Origin: DAHUZL01 sp035533215
GTDB taxonomy: Bacteria > Chloroflexota > Dormibacteria > Aeolococcales > Bog-877
Reading direction: 5' to 3'
Assembly (NCBI GenBank): GCA_035533215.1
Contig: DATLUG010000039.1
Span: 1-64,000 of the forward strand
DNA: 64,000 bases
A program made the translations under genes and the position numbers. Positions 42,240-51,015 of this stretch are shown piece after piece (positions within the stretch are counted from its first letter, which is position 1; every line of letters starts with the position of its first letter). Under the pieces are notes generated by a model. It saw only the letters and a list, made by a program, of their open reading frames with translations. It did no database searches and was not told the DNA's origin.

Positions 42240-43132
42240 CCGCCGGCCCCGGCGCGGCCCCGCCCCAGGCCCCCCCCGCCCCGGAGCAACCCCAGAGCCT
42301 GCGCATCGCCTACGACGAGGGCGTCACCGACCGGGTGGCCACCCTCAGGGTGTGGCGTGGCGACGCCGGCGGCGGGGACTTCTGCGACTTCGAGGTGCCG
42401 ATCCAGGAGGGGATGGTGGTGCTGGACGCCATCCACTGGATCCAGGCCAACCGCGCCCCCGACCTCGCCTGCCGCTGGAACTGCAAGGCGGGCAAGTGCG
42501 GCTCCTGCTCAGCCGAGGTCAACGGCCGCCCGGCCCTGCTGTGCAAGACCCGGGTGGAGGCGGTGACCCGCCCCCACGACCGGGTGGTGGTGGTGGAGCC
42601 GATGCAGGCCTTCCCGATCGTCCGCGACCTCGTCACCGACGTCAGCTGGAACTACGAGGTCAACCGCAGGATCCAGCCGTTCACGCCGGCGGCGGGGGAG
42701 ACGGCGCCGTTCGTCATGACCGAGGCCGACATCACCAGGGTGGAGGAGCAGCGTCGCTGCATCGAGTGCTTCCTCTGCCAGGACGTCTGCCACGTCCTCC
42801 GCGAGCACCGGGCCGCGCCGCGGTTCTTCGGCCCCCGCTTCATGGTGCGGCTGGCGTCGCTGGAGATGCACCCCAAGGACGTGGCCGACCGGCTGCCCCA
42901 GCTGCGGGCGGAGGCGGGGCTGGGCCTCTGCAACATCACCAAGTGCTGCACCGAGGTCTGCCCCGAGCACATCCGGATCACCGACAACGCCATCATCCCG
43001 CTCAAGGAGCGCCTCGCCGATCGCGACTTCGACCCGCTGCGGGCGCTCTGGCGCCGGCTGCGGCCGCTCCCGATGGCGGGGGGCGGCGCGCCTCACCGGG
43101 GGGCCGAGCCGGAGGGCCCGGCCCCCCGATGA
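42236..43132 (+). CDS. sdhB: Succinate dehydrogenase iron-sulfur subunit
   Basis: 298 residues with three clusters: [2Fe-2S] in CRWNCKAGKCGSCSAEVNG with the later LLCKTRV, [4Fe-4S] in CIECFLCQDVC, and [3Fe-4S] in CNITKCCTEVCPEHIRI. The C-terminal extension (about 45 residues) is Pro/Gly-rich. GTG start overlapping the sdhA stop. The following 40 bases form a strong hairpin shared with the opposing gene. Confidence 0.95.
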   Translation: MTAGPGAAPPQAPPAPEQPQSLRIAYDEGVTDRVATLRVWRGDAGGGDFCDFEVPIQEGMVVLDAIHWIQANRAPDLACRWNCKAGKCGSCSAEVNGRPALLCKTRVEAVTRPHDRVVVVEPMQAFPIVRDLVTDVSWNYEVNRRIQPFTPAAGETAPFVMTEADITRVEEQRRCIECFLCQDVCHVLREHRAAPRFFGPRFMVRLASLEMHPKDVADRLPQLRAEAGLGLCNITKCCTEVCPEHIRITDNAIIPLKERLADRDFDPLRALWRRLRPLPMAGGGAPHRGAEPEGPAPR

Positions 43133-43173
43133 GGCCCTCGGCGGGACCGCCTCAGGCGATCCCGCCGAGGGCC
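43133..43173. terminator. Bidirectional hairpin between sdhB and the phosphatase gene
   Basis: A perfect 14-bp stem: GGCCCTCGGCGGGA (43133-43146) pairs with TCCCGCCGAGGGCC (43160-43173) across a 13-base loop. It follows the sdhB stop (43132) immediately and includes the last codons and stop of the opposing phosphatase gene. There is no T-tract, so terminator function is inferred from position and stability. Confidence 0.65.
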
Positions 43174-43802
43174 GTGGGCCGCTCCGCCTCGCCGCGCTCG
43201 AGAAGGTCGGGGGAGTGGTAGGCCTTGGCGAGCAGGCGGGTGCCGTCGAAGTCGAGGGTGAGGTAGCCGCCCTTGGCGCACTGGAGCCGGTGCAGCGCCC
43301 ACGGCGGGCGCCCGTCGCTGGTCGCCCAGTAGGCCTGGATCGGGTCGCCGTGGCTCACCAGCACCCCGCCCCCCTCCCGATGGGCGGCGAGCACCCGCTC
43401 CAGCTGGCGCCGCACCCGGGCGGCCATCACCGACATCGGCTCGTCGAAGGGCAGCAGCCCCGGCCAGGCCATGTGCACCCACCAGCCCGGCCGCCGCCAG
43501 GCGATCTCGCGGTACCGGACCCCCTGGAGGTAGCGGCCGAACTCGGCCTCGCGGAGGTCGGCCGCCACCTCGACCGGGACCCCCGGGAGGTGCTCGGCGA
43601 CGATCCCGGCGGTCTCGCGGGCGCGCTGGAGGGGGCTCGTGACGATGACCCCGACCGGGGTGCCCCGGAGCGCCCGGCCCAGCCGGTGGGCCTGGGCCAC
43701 GCCGCGGGCGCTCAGCCCGAAGCCGGGCAGGTGCCCGTACAGGACCCGGCCCGGGTTCTCCACGTCGCAGTGACGGACCAGGTAGCAGCGGGTGGCGTCC
43801 AC
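43152..43802 (-). CDS. Histidine phosphatase family protein
   Basis: 216-residue phosphoglycerate-mutase-fold protein. The catalytic RHC-type motif is YLVRHCDVENPGRVLYG (His nucleophile), the second Arg is in SPLQRARETAGIVAEHL, the acid is in REAEFGRYLQG, and the second His is in VLVSHGDPIQAYW. In actinobacteria a member of this family is commonly neighbour to a DUF3090 gene; here DUF3090 lies about 5 kb away. The substrate is unknown; true mutase activity is not implied. Confidence 0.88.
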   Translation of the reverse strand: MDATRCYLVRHCDVENPGRVLYGHLPGFGLSARGVAQAHRLGRALRGTPVGVIVTSPLQRARETAGIVAEHLPGVPVEVAADLREAEFGRYLQGVRYREIAWRRPGWWVHMAWPGLLPFDEPMSVMAARVRRQLERVLAAHREGGGVLVSHGDPIQAYWATSDGRPPWALHRLQCAKGGYLTLDFDGTRLLAKAYHSPDLLERGEAERPTALGGIA

Positions 43803-43876
43803 CTTCGGATCGTACCGGAGCGGCGGGGCCGCCCCGGGGCGGCCCCGCCGCGGGCCGGATGCACAATGGCGCCGGG

Positions 43877-43953
43877 GCCCCCTTAGCTCAGCGGATCAGA
43901 GCAGCGCCCTTCTAAGGCGAAGGTCGGTGGTTCGAATCCACCAGGGGGTGCCA
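43877..43953 (+). tRNA. tRNA-Arg (anticodon TCT)
   Basis: The acceptor stem GCCCCCT pairs with AGGGGGT (one terminal G-T), the D arm is TAGCTCAGCGGATCAGAGC, the anticodon stem-loop CCCTTCTAAGG gives TCT, and the T arm is GGTTCGAATCC. Discriminator G and an encoded CCA follow. It reads the rare AGA codon in this G+C-rich genome. Confidence 0.94.
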
Positions 43954-44110
43954 CCCGCGCCGGGGCGCTCGGGCGGCCCCAGACCCTTGCCGTATGATCG
44001 CTGGAGCTCGGCGGCCGCCGCCGGGGCCGTGACGTCGTCCTCCCCACCTGCCACCCCCAACGTCCGCGCTCCCTCGCCCCGCCCCCACCCTGGCGGCCGT
44101 CCTCACGGCC

Positions 44111-47071
44111 GTGGGAGCTGCCCTCGCCGCGCTGCTCGGCGCCGCCTCGGCCGCGACGGCCGACCGCGCCCCGGCGCCCGCCCCGGCGGTCAGGCCGGCG
44201 CCCCCGGGGCCGACCCGGTGCCGGGACTTCCCGGTCAGCTCGGCGGTGGTGGAGCCGGCTCGCTGCTGGCGCACCGGCCCCCAGGGATGGGTCGTCGCCG
44301 GCGCCGACCCCCGCCACCCGCGGGCGGGCGTCCTGGTGGTCGGCCGGGGGCAGGCGATGCGGGTGGTCCGGATCCGAGGCGGCGCCCGGCGCGCGGCGGT
44401 GGCGGCCGGGGTGGTGGCGGCGGCCGACCTGGTGGGGGGGCGGGGCACCGGGGCCCCCGCGGTGGCACGAAAGGTGGCGGCGGCCGGCGCCGCCACCGCC
44501 GCCCCGCTCGCCACCGCCTCCTACTACGTGTACGGGACGGCGCTGCTGGCCTGCAGCGCCAGCCCCACCGCGGGCTGTCCCCTCTACGTCGACGGGGCCG
44601 CCGAGCCCCAGTCGGGCGGGATCGTGGTGCTCGATTTCGGGGCCCCCTGCTTCGTGCCCCACACGTCGCCGCTCAGCTTCGGCACCCAGCTCTTCGGCAC
44701 CGTGGACTGCACCCCGGGGGCCCAGCTCGTCCCCCTGGTCGACGCCTGGCTCGCCGGCTACGCCACCACCCACGGCGCGCGGGCCCCCGCCCTGCGGCTG
44801 GCGGTGGGGACCAGCAACAGCCTCACCGCCGCCGACCCGCCCACCGGCGCCCTCACCGACGCCGAGATGACCGCCGCGGGATCGGCGTGGGCGACCCAGG
44901 TGGTGGGGGCGGTGGCGACCGGTGGGCTCGCCGCCCCGGTCGCGGTCTGGGGCGCCAGCGACATGGAGCAGTCCAGCTCCGGCAACTGGTACGGGCCGCT
45001 CCCGACGGAGGCGTGGGTGCGGGGATTCGGCAGGGTGACCGACCCCTCCGGGGCGGCGGCGGACTGCCTGGCGCCGAGCGCCCGCGGCCTGCTCGCCGAC
45101 TTCGGGGATGACGTGGTCGGGAACGGGGGGTGGAGCGCCGCCGCCATCTACGACGTGGCCTACGGTCTCCCCGCCGCCTGCGCGCTCCCCGAGATCTACT
45201 ACCGGAGCATGGCGTCGGAGTGGGCGGCGCTCAATCGCTGGGCGGCGGCCGACCCCGCCCTCGCCCCGCGGGGACCGGTCCTGGTGACGGCGGTGATGGA
45301 CGAGCCCGGGACGGGGCTGACCCCGGCGGCGGCGTGGGCCGCGCTGCAGGCCGCCCTGGGCCAGCGGCCGCGGGTCGCGGCCCTCACCCTGATCGGGTCG
45401 GCGCTGGCGAGCGTCACCGGGGTGAGCGGGATCCTGCCGACCACCGGCGCGATCCGGGGGGGTGCCCGGGTCACCATCACCGGCAGCGGCCTGCGCGGCG
45501 CCACCGCGGTCCACTTCGGGCTCCGCCGGGCGTCCTTCCGGGTGATCTCCGCCACCACCATCCGGGCGGTCAGCCCGCCCCAGCCGGCGGGGGGCTCGGT
45601 CGCGGTGACGGTGACGACCCGGGCCGGCACCACCGGCTCCGCCGCCGCCCCCCAGTTCCTCTACCTCGGAGACGGACCGATGCACCAGCTGGCCCCGGCC
45701 CGGGTGCTGGACACCCGCCTCGGCCTCGGCGCCCCCCGGGGGGGGCTCGCGCCCGGCGGCACCCTCAGCCTCCACCTCGCCGGGGTCGACGGGATCCCCC
45801 GCCACGCCCTGGGCGCCGTCTTCCTCAACGTGACGGTGGTCCACCCCGGGGGCGGCGGCTTCCTCACCGTGTTCCCCGCCGGGCAGCCCCGCCCGCTGGC
45901 GGCCAGCGTCACCTTCGCCGCCGGCCGCACCACCGCCACCCTGGTGGCGGTGGTGGTGGGCGCCAGGGGCGACGTCGTGGTCGCCAACGGTCCCGGCCCC
46001 ACCCAGGTGGTGGCCGACGTCCTCGGCTGGACCGCCGCCGCCCCGGTCCGCGCCAGCCGCCCCCGCCCGACCCCCCGTCCGACCCCCGCCGCGACCCCGA
46101 CCGTGGTCCCGACGCCCGTCCCCACCCCGACGCCCACTGCGACCCCGTCCGCGATCCCGACCCCGTCCGGCCTGCCGACCGGGTCGCCGACGCCGGCGGC
46201 GCCGACCGCCGCCCCCGCGGTGACCCCGCCGGCATCGGCGGCCACGCCGCCGCCCACGGCCGCCCCGACGCCGGCCGCCACCCCCACCCCGATCCCGGCG
46301 GCGGGGCTGTACGTGCCGGTGACCCCGGCCCGGATCGCCGACACCAGGGCCCGCGCGACGGGGCCGTACGCGGGTCGGACCCTGGGACCCCTCGGCACCA
46401 TCACGGTCCAGGTCGCCGGCCGGGCCGGGGTGCCCGCCTCGGGGGCGGCCGCGGTCGCGCTGAACGTCACCGTGACCGGGCCCACCCGCTCCGGCTACCT
46501 CGCGGTCACCCCGGCCGGGGAGGCGAGGCCAACCGTCTCCACCCTGAACTTCGCCCGCGGCGAGACGGTGGCCAACCGGGTGGTGGTGGGGCTGGGGGCG
46601 GGCGGTGCGGTGACGATCGCCAACGCTGCCGGCCGCGCCGACGTCCTGGTGGACGTCGACGGCTGGTTCACCGCCGGCACCGCCCCGGCGCCGCCGGGCG
46701 GCCAGCTCCACCCGATGGTCCCGGTGCGGGTGCTCGACACCCGCCCCGGGAGCGGACAGCTGGACGCCGGCCGTCCGCTCGGACCGGCAGGCCTCCTCCC
46801 GGTCGCGCTGGCCGGGGCCGACGGGCTCCCCGCCACCTCGGTGAAGGGGGTGATCCTGCACGTCACCGCCACCGGGGGGACCGCCGCCAGCTACCTCACC
46901 GCCTTCCCCGACGGGTCGCCGCGGCCGCCCACGTCCGACTGCAACTGGACCGCCGGCGCGACCGCTGGCACCCTCGTCATCGTGCCAGTGGGCCCGGACG
47001 GCGCCGTCGACCTCTTCAACGCCGCCGGCACCGCCAACCTCGTCGTCGACCTGGTGGGCTGGTACGGGTGA
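44111..47071 (+). CDS. Large secreted protein with IPT/TIG domain and three VLDTR-type surface repeats
   Basis: 986 residues. A signal-like hydrophobic start (ALAALLGAASAATA) is followed by a unique N-terminal domain of about 400 residues with several cysteines. An IPT/TIG Ig-like domain follows (GVSGILPTTGAIRGGARVTI). Three repeats of an actinobacterial surface module begin LAPARVLDTRLGLG, VTPARIADTRARAT and MVPVRVLDTRPGSG and end VVADVLGW, LVDVDGWF and VVDLVGWY. Repeats 1 and 2 are joined by a long Pro/Thr/Ala linker (TPTATPSAIPTPS...). Probably displayed on the cell surface; the function of the N-terminal domain is unknown. The GTG start gives a weak signal peptide; an earlier GTG in another frame suggests a possible indel. 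Confidence 0.78.
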   Translation: MGAALAALLGAASAATADRAPAPAPAVRPAPPGPTRCRDFPVSSAVVEPARCWRTGPQGWVVAGADPRHPRAGVLVVGRGQAMRVVRIRGGARRAAVAAGVVAAADLVGGRGTGAPAVARKVAAAGAATAAPLATASYYVYGTALLACSASPTAGCPLYVDGAAEPQSGGIVVLDFGAPCFVPHTSPLSFGTQLFGTVDCTPGAQLVPLVDAWLAGYATTHGARAPALRLAVGTSNSLTAADPPTGALTDAEMTAAGSAWATQVVGAVATGGLAAPVAVWGASDMEQSSSGNWYGPLPTEAWVRGFGRVTDPSGAAADCLAPSARGLLADFGDDVVGNGGWSAAAIYDVAYGLPAACALPEIYYRSMASEWAALNRWAAADPALAPRGPVLVTAVMDEPGTGLTPAAAWAALQAALGQRPRVAALTLIGSALASVTGVSGILPTTGAIRGGARVTITGSGLRGATAVHFGLRRASFRVISATTIRAVSPPQPAGGSVAVTVTTRAGTTGSAAAPQFLYLGDGPMHQLAPARVLDTRLGLGAPRGGLAPGGTLSLHLAGVDGIPRHALGAVFLNVTVVHPGGGGFLTVFPAGQPRPLAASVTFAAGRTTATLVAVVVGARGDVVVANGPGPTQVVADVLGWTAAAPVRASRPRPTPRPTPAATPTVVPTPVPTPTPTATPSAIPTPSGLPTGSPTPAAPTAAPAVTPPASAATPPPTAAPTPAATPTPIPAAGLYVPVTPARIADTRARATGPYAGRTLGPLGTITVQVAGRAGVPASGAAAVALNVTVTGPTRSGYLAVTPAGEARPTVSTLNFARGETVANRVVVGLGAGGAVTIANAAGRADVLVDVDGWFTAGTAPAPPGGQLHPMVPVRVLDTRPGSGQLDAGRPLGPAGLLPVALAGADGLPATSVKGVILHVTATGGTAASYLTAFPDGSPRPPTSDCNWTAGATAGTLVIVPVGPDGAVDLFNAAGTANLVVDLVGWYG

Positions 47072-47727
47072 CGGCCGAGCTGCCCCAGGGGGTCCGCCTC
47101 GACCTCCGGGCGGGGCCGGTGATGCTCGCCACCCAGGCGACCCTGCGCTGGACGCTGCGGCGGCTGGCGGGCCGTCACCTGGTGCTGGACGGGCTGGACC
47201 GGATCCCGCCCTCGGGGCCGCTGCTGGTGTGCAGCAACCATCACAGCTACCTCGATCCGTGCCTGATCGGCGGCTTCTTCCCGCGGGACCTGCACGCCAT
47301 GGCCAAGGCCGAGCTCTACCGCAACCCCCTCCTGCGGCAGGTCTGCGCCCGCTGCCACTGCATCCCGGTCAGCCGCGGCAGCAGCGACCGGCAGGCCCTG
47401 CGGGGGGCGCTGGCGGTGCTGGGGGCGGGGGGGGCGCTGCTGGTCTTTCCGGAGGGCACCCGCAGCCAGGGCCTAGGGCTCCTCCCCGCCACCGGCGGGG
47501 TGGGCTTCCTCGCCCGGCTCAGCGCGGCCCCGATCCTGCCGATCGGGGTGTGGGGGACCGAGCAGGCCCTGCCACGGCATCGCCGGATTCCCCGCCCGGG
47601 TCCGATCCTGCTCCGGGTCGGCGAGGCGTTCCGGCCCCGGTCCAGGGAGAAGGGGGCGATCGGTGAGGAGGTGATGCGGGCGATCGCTGCGCTGCTCCCC
47701 GCCCCCTACCGCGGCCGCTACGGCTGA
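47068..47727 (+). CDS. plsC: 1-acyl-sn-glycerol-3-phosphate acyltransferase
   Basis: 219-residue acyltransferase that makes phosphatidic acid in phospholipid synthesis. HX4D motif in CSNHHSYLDPCLIGG, glycerol-phosphate-binding FPEGTRSQG, and a PILPIGVWGTEQ block are all present. A hydrophobic N-terminal segment can hold it at the membrane. GTG start in a GTGA overlap with the surface-protein gene, so the two are coupled. Its stop lies 18 bases from the opposing FKBP gene. Confidence 0.9.
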   Translation: MTAELPQGVRLDLRAGPVMLATQATLRWTLRRLAGRHLVLDGLDRIPPSGPLLVCSNHHSYLDPCLIGGFFPRDLHAMAKAELYRNPLLRQVCARCHCIPVSRGSSDRQALRGALAVLGAGGALLVFPEGTRSQGLGLLPATGGVGFLARLSAAPILPIGVWGTEQALPRHRRIPRPGPILLRVGEAFRPRSREKGAIGEEVMRAIAALLPAPYRGRYG

Positions 47728-47745
47728 GGCCCGCCCGGGCCAGGG

Positions 47746-48378
47746 TCAGCGCACGGTGAGGAGGTGGACGGTGAAGACCAGGGTGGAGTCGGCGGGGATG
47801 CCGCCCCCGGGCGACTGGCACAGGTAGCCGAGGGAGGCCGGGATCACCAGCTCGCGGATCCCGCCCGCCCGCATCCCGACCAGGCCCACGTCCCAGCCGC
47901 CGATCACCTGGTGCTTGCCGAGGGTGAGGGCGAAGGGCTTGTTGCCGTGGCGGCTGCTGGCGTCGAAGACGGTCCCGTTGGGGAGCGAGCCGGTGTAGAG
48001 GACGGTGATCTTGGATCCGTCGCGGGCCACCGTGCCGGTCCCCACCTTGCGGTCCAGGATCTCGAGACCGTCCCGAAGCGTGCGCGCCCCGGGCAGGCTG
48101 GTGGTGGCGACCGTGGCCGGGGTGACGCAGGCGGTCGGCGTCGGGGCCGGGGTGGTCACCACCGGCGTGGGCCTGGCCGTGGGCAGCCTCGGAGGCCGCC
48201 CGGCGTCGAACCGGCCCCCGCAGCCGGCGAGCAGCAGGACGGCGCCGACCGTGGCGGCGGCCCGGAGCGGGCCCGAGAGCCGGGCGGCGCCGCGGCGGCG
48301 GGCGAGGACCAGCGGCCCGGCGGCCGGGGGCGGCGGTCCGGGGTGTTCGGGCGGTCGCGCAGCTGGGATCGGGGTCAC
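47746..48378 (-). CDS. FKBP-type peptidyl-prolyl isomerase lipoprotein
   Basis: 210 residues. A hydrophobic signal segment with lipobox LLLAGC is followed by a Thr/Pro-rich spacer. A complete FKBP domain occupies the C-terminal 110 residues (GSKITVLYTGSLPNGTVFDA, GKHQVIGGWDVGLVGMRAGG, LVIPASLGYL). Likely role: folding of exported proteins at the outer membrane face. The start is uncertain: GTG 48378 lies inside the consensus AGGAGGTGACC, leaving no spacing for that ribosome-binding site, so initiation may occur a few codons further on. Confidence 0.85.
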   Translation of the reverse strand: MTPIPAARPPEHPGPPPPAAGPLVLARRRGAARLSGPLRAAATVGAVLLLAGCGGRFDAGRPPRLPTARPTPVVTTPAPTPTACVTPATVATTSLPGARTLRDGLEILDRKVGTGTVARDGSKITVLYTGSLPNGTVFDASSRHGNKPFALTLGKHQVIGGWDVGLVGMRAGGIRELVIPASLGYLCQSPGGGIPADSTLVFTVHLLTVR

Positions 48379-48481
48379 CTCCTGCAGCCGGTGGACGCGG
48401 GCGCGGGGACGAACGTTAGCGGCTTCGCCGGTCCCCCCGCCGCCCCGGATCGGGGCCGGCCGCCGCGAGGGAGCGCCCGCC

Positions 48482-49072
48482 TCACCCGTGGAGATGGCCG
48501 TTGCTGGCCGGGCAGACGTGGCCGGCGGGGTCGATCGGCCGCTGGCAGAGCGGGCAGACCGGCCGGCCGCCCTCGATGATCTCGAGGGCCCTGGTCGCCA
48601 GCCCCCGGACCTGACCGAGGTCGGCGACGAACCGGGCGGTGCGAAGGGGGTCGGCGTCCTGGTCCCCGCCGAGCACCCCGGGATCGTCGCTCGCTCCCGT
48701 CTCGTCCGCCGCCGCCGGCTCGTCGTCGTCGGCCTCGACCTCGTCGCCGACCTCGGTGAGGTCGAGCTCCTCCACCACCAGGACGCAGCGGGGCTGGGAC
48801 TCGTCGATGGCCACCTGGATGTTGCCGACGCGCCAGCCGGGCGAGCCCTCGGGGGTGGTCCTCGGCTCCGGCGCGCTCCGCTGCTCGCCGGTCTCCCCCA
48901 GCACCTGGAGGAGCCGTCGACCGAGCTCCTGGACCTGGACCTTCTCCACCACCAGGGTGCAGTGGCGGGCCCCCGACCACCCCTCCAGGAAGAAGGTGCG
49001 GTGGCCGGGCTCGCCGGCCACCCCCACCGTGAGCGCGTCGACCGGGTCGAAGTCGTATTCGTGGAGCGGCAT
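48482..49072 (-). CDS. DUF3090 family protein
   Basis: 196 residues. The start MPLHEYDFDPVDALTVGVAG and GHRTFFLEGWSGARHCTLVV are typical of DUF3090 (TIGR03847-type), a family seen mainly in actinobacteria. After an acidic insert (VEADDDEPAAADE) the C-terminus has a small zinc-ribbon-like set CPLCQRPIDPAGHVCPASNGH. Cytoplasmic; function not known. In relatives it lies next to a histidine phosphatase and a SCO1664-type protein, which fits the phosphatase at 43.2-43.8 kb in this region. Confidence 0.85.
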   Translation of the reverse strand: MPLHEYDFDPVDALTVGVAGEPGHRTFFLEGWSGARHCTLVVEKVQVQELGRRLLQVLGETGEQRSAPEPRTTPEGSPGWRVGNIQVAIDESQPRCVLVVEELDLTEVGDEVEADDDEPAAADETGASDDPGVLGGDQDADPLRTARFVADLGQVRGLATRALEIIEGGRPVCPLCQRPIDPAGHVCPASNGHLHG

Positions 49073-49098
49073 CCGCCCATTGTGCCGTCCCGCCCGGA

Positions 49099-50922
49099 TC
49101 AGCCGCCGTGCAGGATCGGGTGGGGCCGGGCGCCCCGTTCGAGGTGGGCGGCGGCGTTGATGACCGCCACATGGGTGAAGGCCTGGGGGAAGTTGCCGAG
49201 CAGGGTGCCGGCGCTGGCGTCCACCTCCTCGGAGAACAGCCCGAGATCGTTGCCGTGGCTGATGAGGCGCTCGAAGAGCTCGCGGGCGGCCTGGGTCTGG
49301 CCCTGCTCCGCGAGCACGTCGACCAGCCAGAAGGAGCAGAGCATGAACGTCCCCTCGGGCTCGGCCAGCCCGTCGGCGGAGCGGTAGCGGTAGACGAAGC
49401 CGTGGTCGTCGGTGAGCTGGCGCCGGATGGTGTCGACGGTCCGCCGCATCCGGTCGTCCATCGGGGAGAGGAAGCGCAGGAGCGGCAGCATCAGGGCGGT
49501 GGCGTCGAGGGCGTCCTCGTCGAGGGCCTGGCGGAAGGCCTGCAGCCGGTCGCTCCAGCCCCGGGTGAGGATGGCGTGACGGATCTCCTCACGGGTGCGG
49601 GCCCAGCGGCGGCGGGTGGCGGGGTCGGCCCGGAGGTCGTCGGCGAGGCGCAGGCCGCGGTCGAGGGCGACCCAGCACTGCAGCTTGCTGTACAGGAACT
49701 GGCGGGGACCGCCGCGCACCTCCCAGATCCCGCTGTCGGCGTCGGTCCAGTGCTCGCACACCTCGGCCAGCATCGCCAGCAGGATGGGCCGCATCGGGTG
49801 GAGGTCGCCGCGCCCGAAGCGGTGGTGGAGGTAGGCGGCGTCGACGATCTCCCCGTAGATGTCCAGCTGGCGCTGGTCGGCGGCGGCGTTGCCGATCCGC
49901 ACCGGCTGGGAGCCCATGTAGCCCTCGAGGTGGCCCAGCTCCAGCTCCGGGATGTCGCTGCGCCCGTCGATCCCATACATGATCCGGAAGTGCTGGGGCT
50001 GGCGGCGGTGGACACGCTCGATCCAGCCCATGAAGCGGGAGGCCTCGTCGTGGTAGCCGATCACCTGCAGGCTGTAGAGGAAGAAGGCGGAGTCGCGCAG
50101 CCAGGTGAAGCGGTAGTCCCAGTTGCGGCTCCCCCCGATCCACTCCGGCAGCGAGGTGGTGGGCGCGGCCACGATCGATCCCTCGGGGGCGTAGATGAGG
50201 AGCTTCAGCGCCAGCGCGCTGCGGCGCACCAGCCCGGGGTAGGGGCCGTCGTAGTCGCAGGTGGCGATCCAGCGCTCCCAGTAGCGCTGGGTGTTGGTGA
50301 GCAGGGCGTGGGGCTGGCGCTCGCGGTGGCGGGTGCTGCCGGCGCCGTAGCTGAGCAGCACCCAGGCCGGCTCGCCGGCGCGGAGCCGGAGCCGCTGGAC
50401 GGCGGAGTCGCCGTCCGCCTCCCAGCCCACCGGTCCGTCGAGGTGGAGGACCGTCTCGTCGTGGCGGATGAGCAGGCAGCGGCCGCCCTCGCCGGCGATG
50501 GTGGCGGGGGCGGACGCCTGGCCGTACCGGCAGCGGGCGTCGACCCGGACCACCAGCTCCAGGTCGCCGTCGAGGGCGGTCAGCCGGCGCACCAGCACGT
50601 GGTCGTCGTCGGGGTGGGCGAGGTGCTCGCGCGCGACCATGAAGTCGGTGAGCTGGAGGCGCCCCCGGGCCGTGCTCAGGACCGTCTCCAGGACGTTGCT
50701 GCTCTCCAGGTAGCGGCGGCTGTCGGGCACCGAGGGGTCGTTGGGCTCCACCGTCATCGAGCCCCCGCGGTCGGCGTCGAGCAGCCTGCCGAACACGAAG
50801 GGGCTGTCGAAGCGGGGGGCGCAGAGCCAGTCGATGGCGCCGCTGCGGTCGATCAGGGCCACGGTGTGGAGATCGCCGATGACGCCGTACTCGGAGAGCG
50901 GCTGGTAGCGGGGTCGTGGCAC
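49099..50922 (-). CDS. Glycoside hydrolase family 15 protein
   Basis: 607-residue cytoplasmic enzyme of the bacterial glucoamylase/trehalase type. The start LSEYGVIGDLHTVALIDRSG and DWLCAPRFDSPFVFGRLLD is the N-terminal beta domain. The (alpha/alpha)6 barrel shows GSRNWDYRFTWLRDSAFFLY, ELELGHLEGYMGSQPVRIGN (candidate catalytic Glu region) and LCSFWLVDVLAEQGQ. Length is normal. Whether it acts on trehalose or on alpha-glucans cannot be told from sequence alone. Confidence 0.9.
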   Translation of the reverse strand: MPRPRYQPLSEYGVIGDLHTVALIDRSGAIDWLCAPRFDSPFVFGRLLDADRGGSMTVEPNDPSVPDSRRYLESSNVLETVLSTARGRLQLTDFMVAREHLAHPDDDHVLVRRLTALDGDLELVVRVDARCRYGQASAPATIAGEGGRCLLIRHDETVLHLDGPVGWEADGDSAVQRLRLRAGEPAWVLLSYGAGSTRHRERQPHALLTNTQRYWERWIATCDYDGPYPGLVRRSALALKLLIYAPEGSIVAAPTTSLPEWIGGSRNWDYRFTWLRDSAFFLYSLQVIGYHDEASRFMGWIERVHRRQPQHFRIMYGIDGRSDIPELELGHLEGYMGSQPVRIGNAAADQRQLDIYGEIVDAAYLHHRFGRGDLHPMRPILLAMLAEVCEHWTDADSGIWEVRGGPRQFLYSKLQCWVALDRGLRLADDLRADPATRRRWARTREEIRHAILTRGWSDRLQAFRQALDEDALDATALMLPLLRFLSPMDDRMRRTVDTIRRQLTDDHGFVYRYRSADGLAEPEGTFMLCSFWLVDVLAEQGQTQAARELFERLISHGNDLGLFSEEVDASAGTLLGNFPQAFTHVAVINAAAHLERGARPHPILHGG

Positions 50923-51015
50923 GGGGGCCTCCGGTGACGGGCGGGGTGGGGCCGCCCCGATGATCGGGGGTCGCCCCGGGCCTTCGCCACCCGGCGGGCG
51001 GACCCGGGCCGGCGG

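Noticed and set aside
43883..46861. 992-codon minus-strand frame opposite the surface protein
   Set aside because: Gly/Arg/His-rich shadow frame that also covers the tRNA-Arg gene; the + strand shows TIG and VLDTR repeats.
49108..50937. 609-codon + frame opposite the GH15 gene
   Set aside because: Gly/Val/Glu-rich antisense frame; GH15 motifs are clear on the minus strand.
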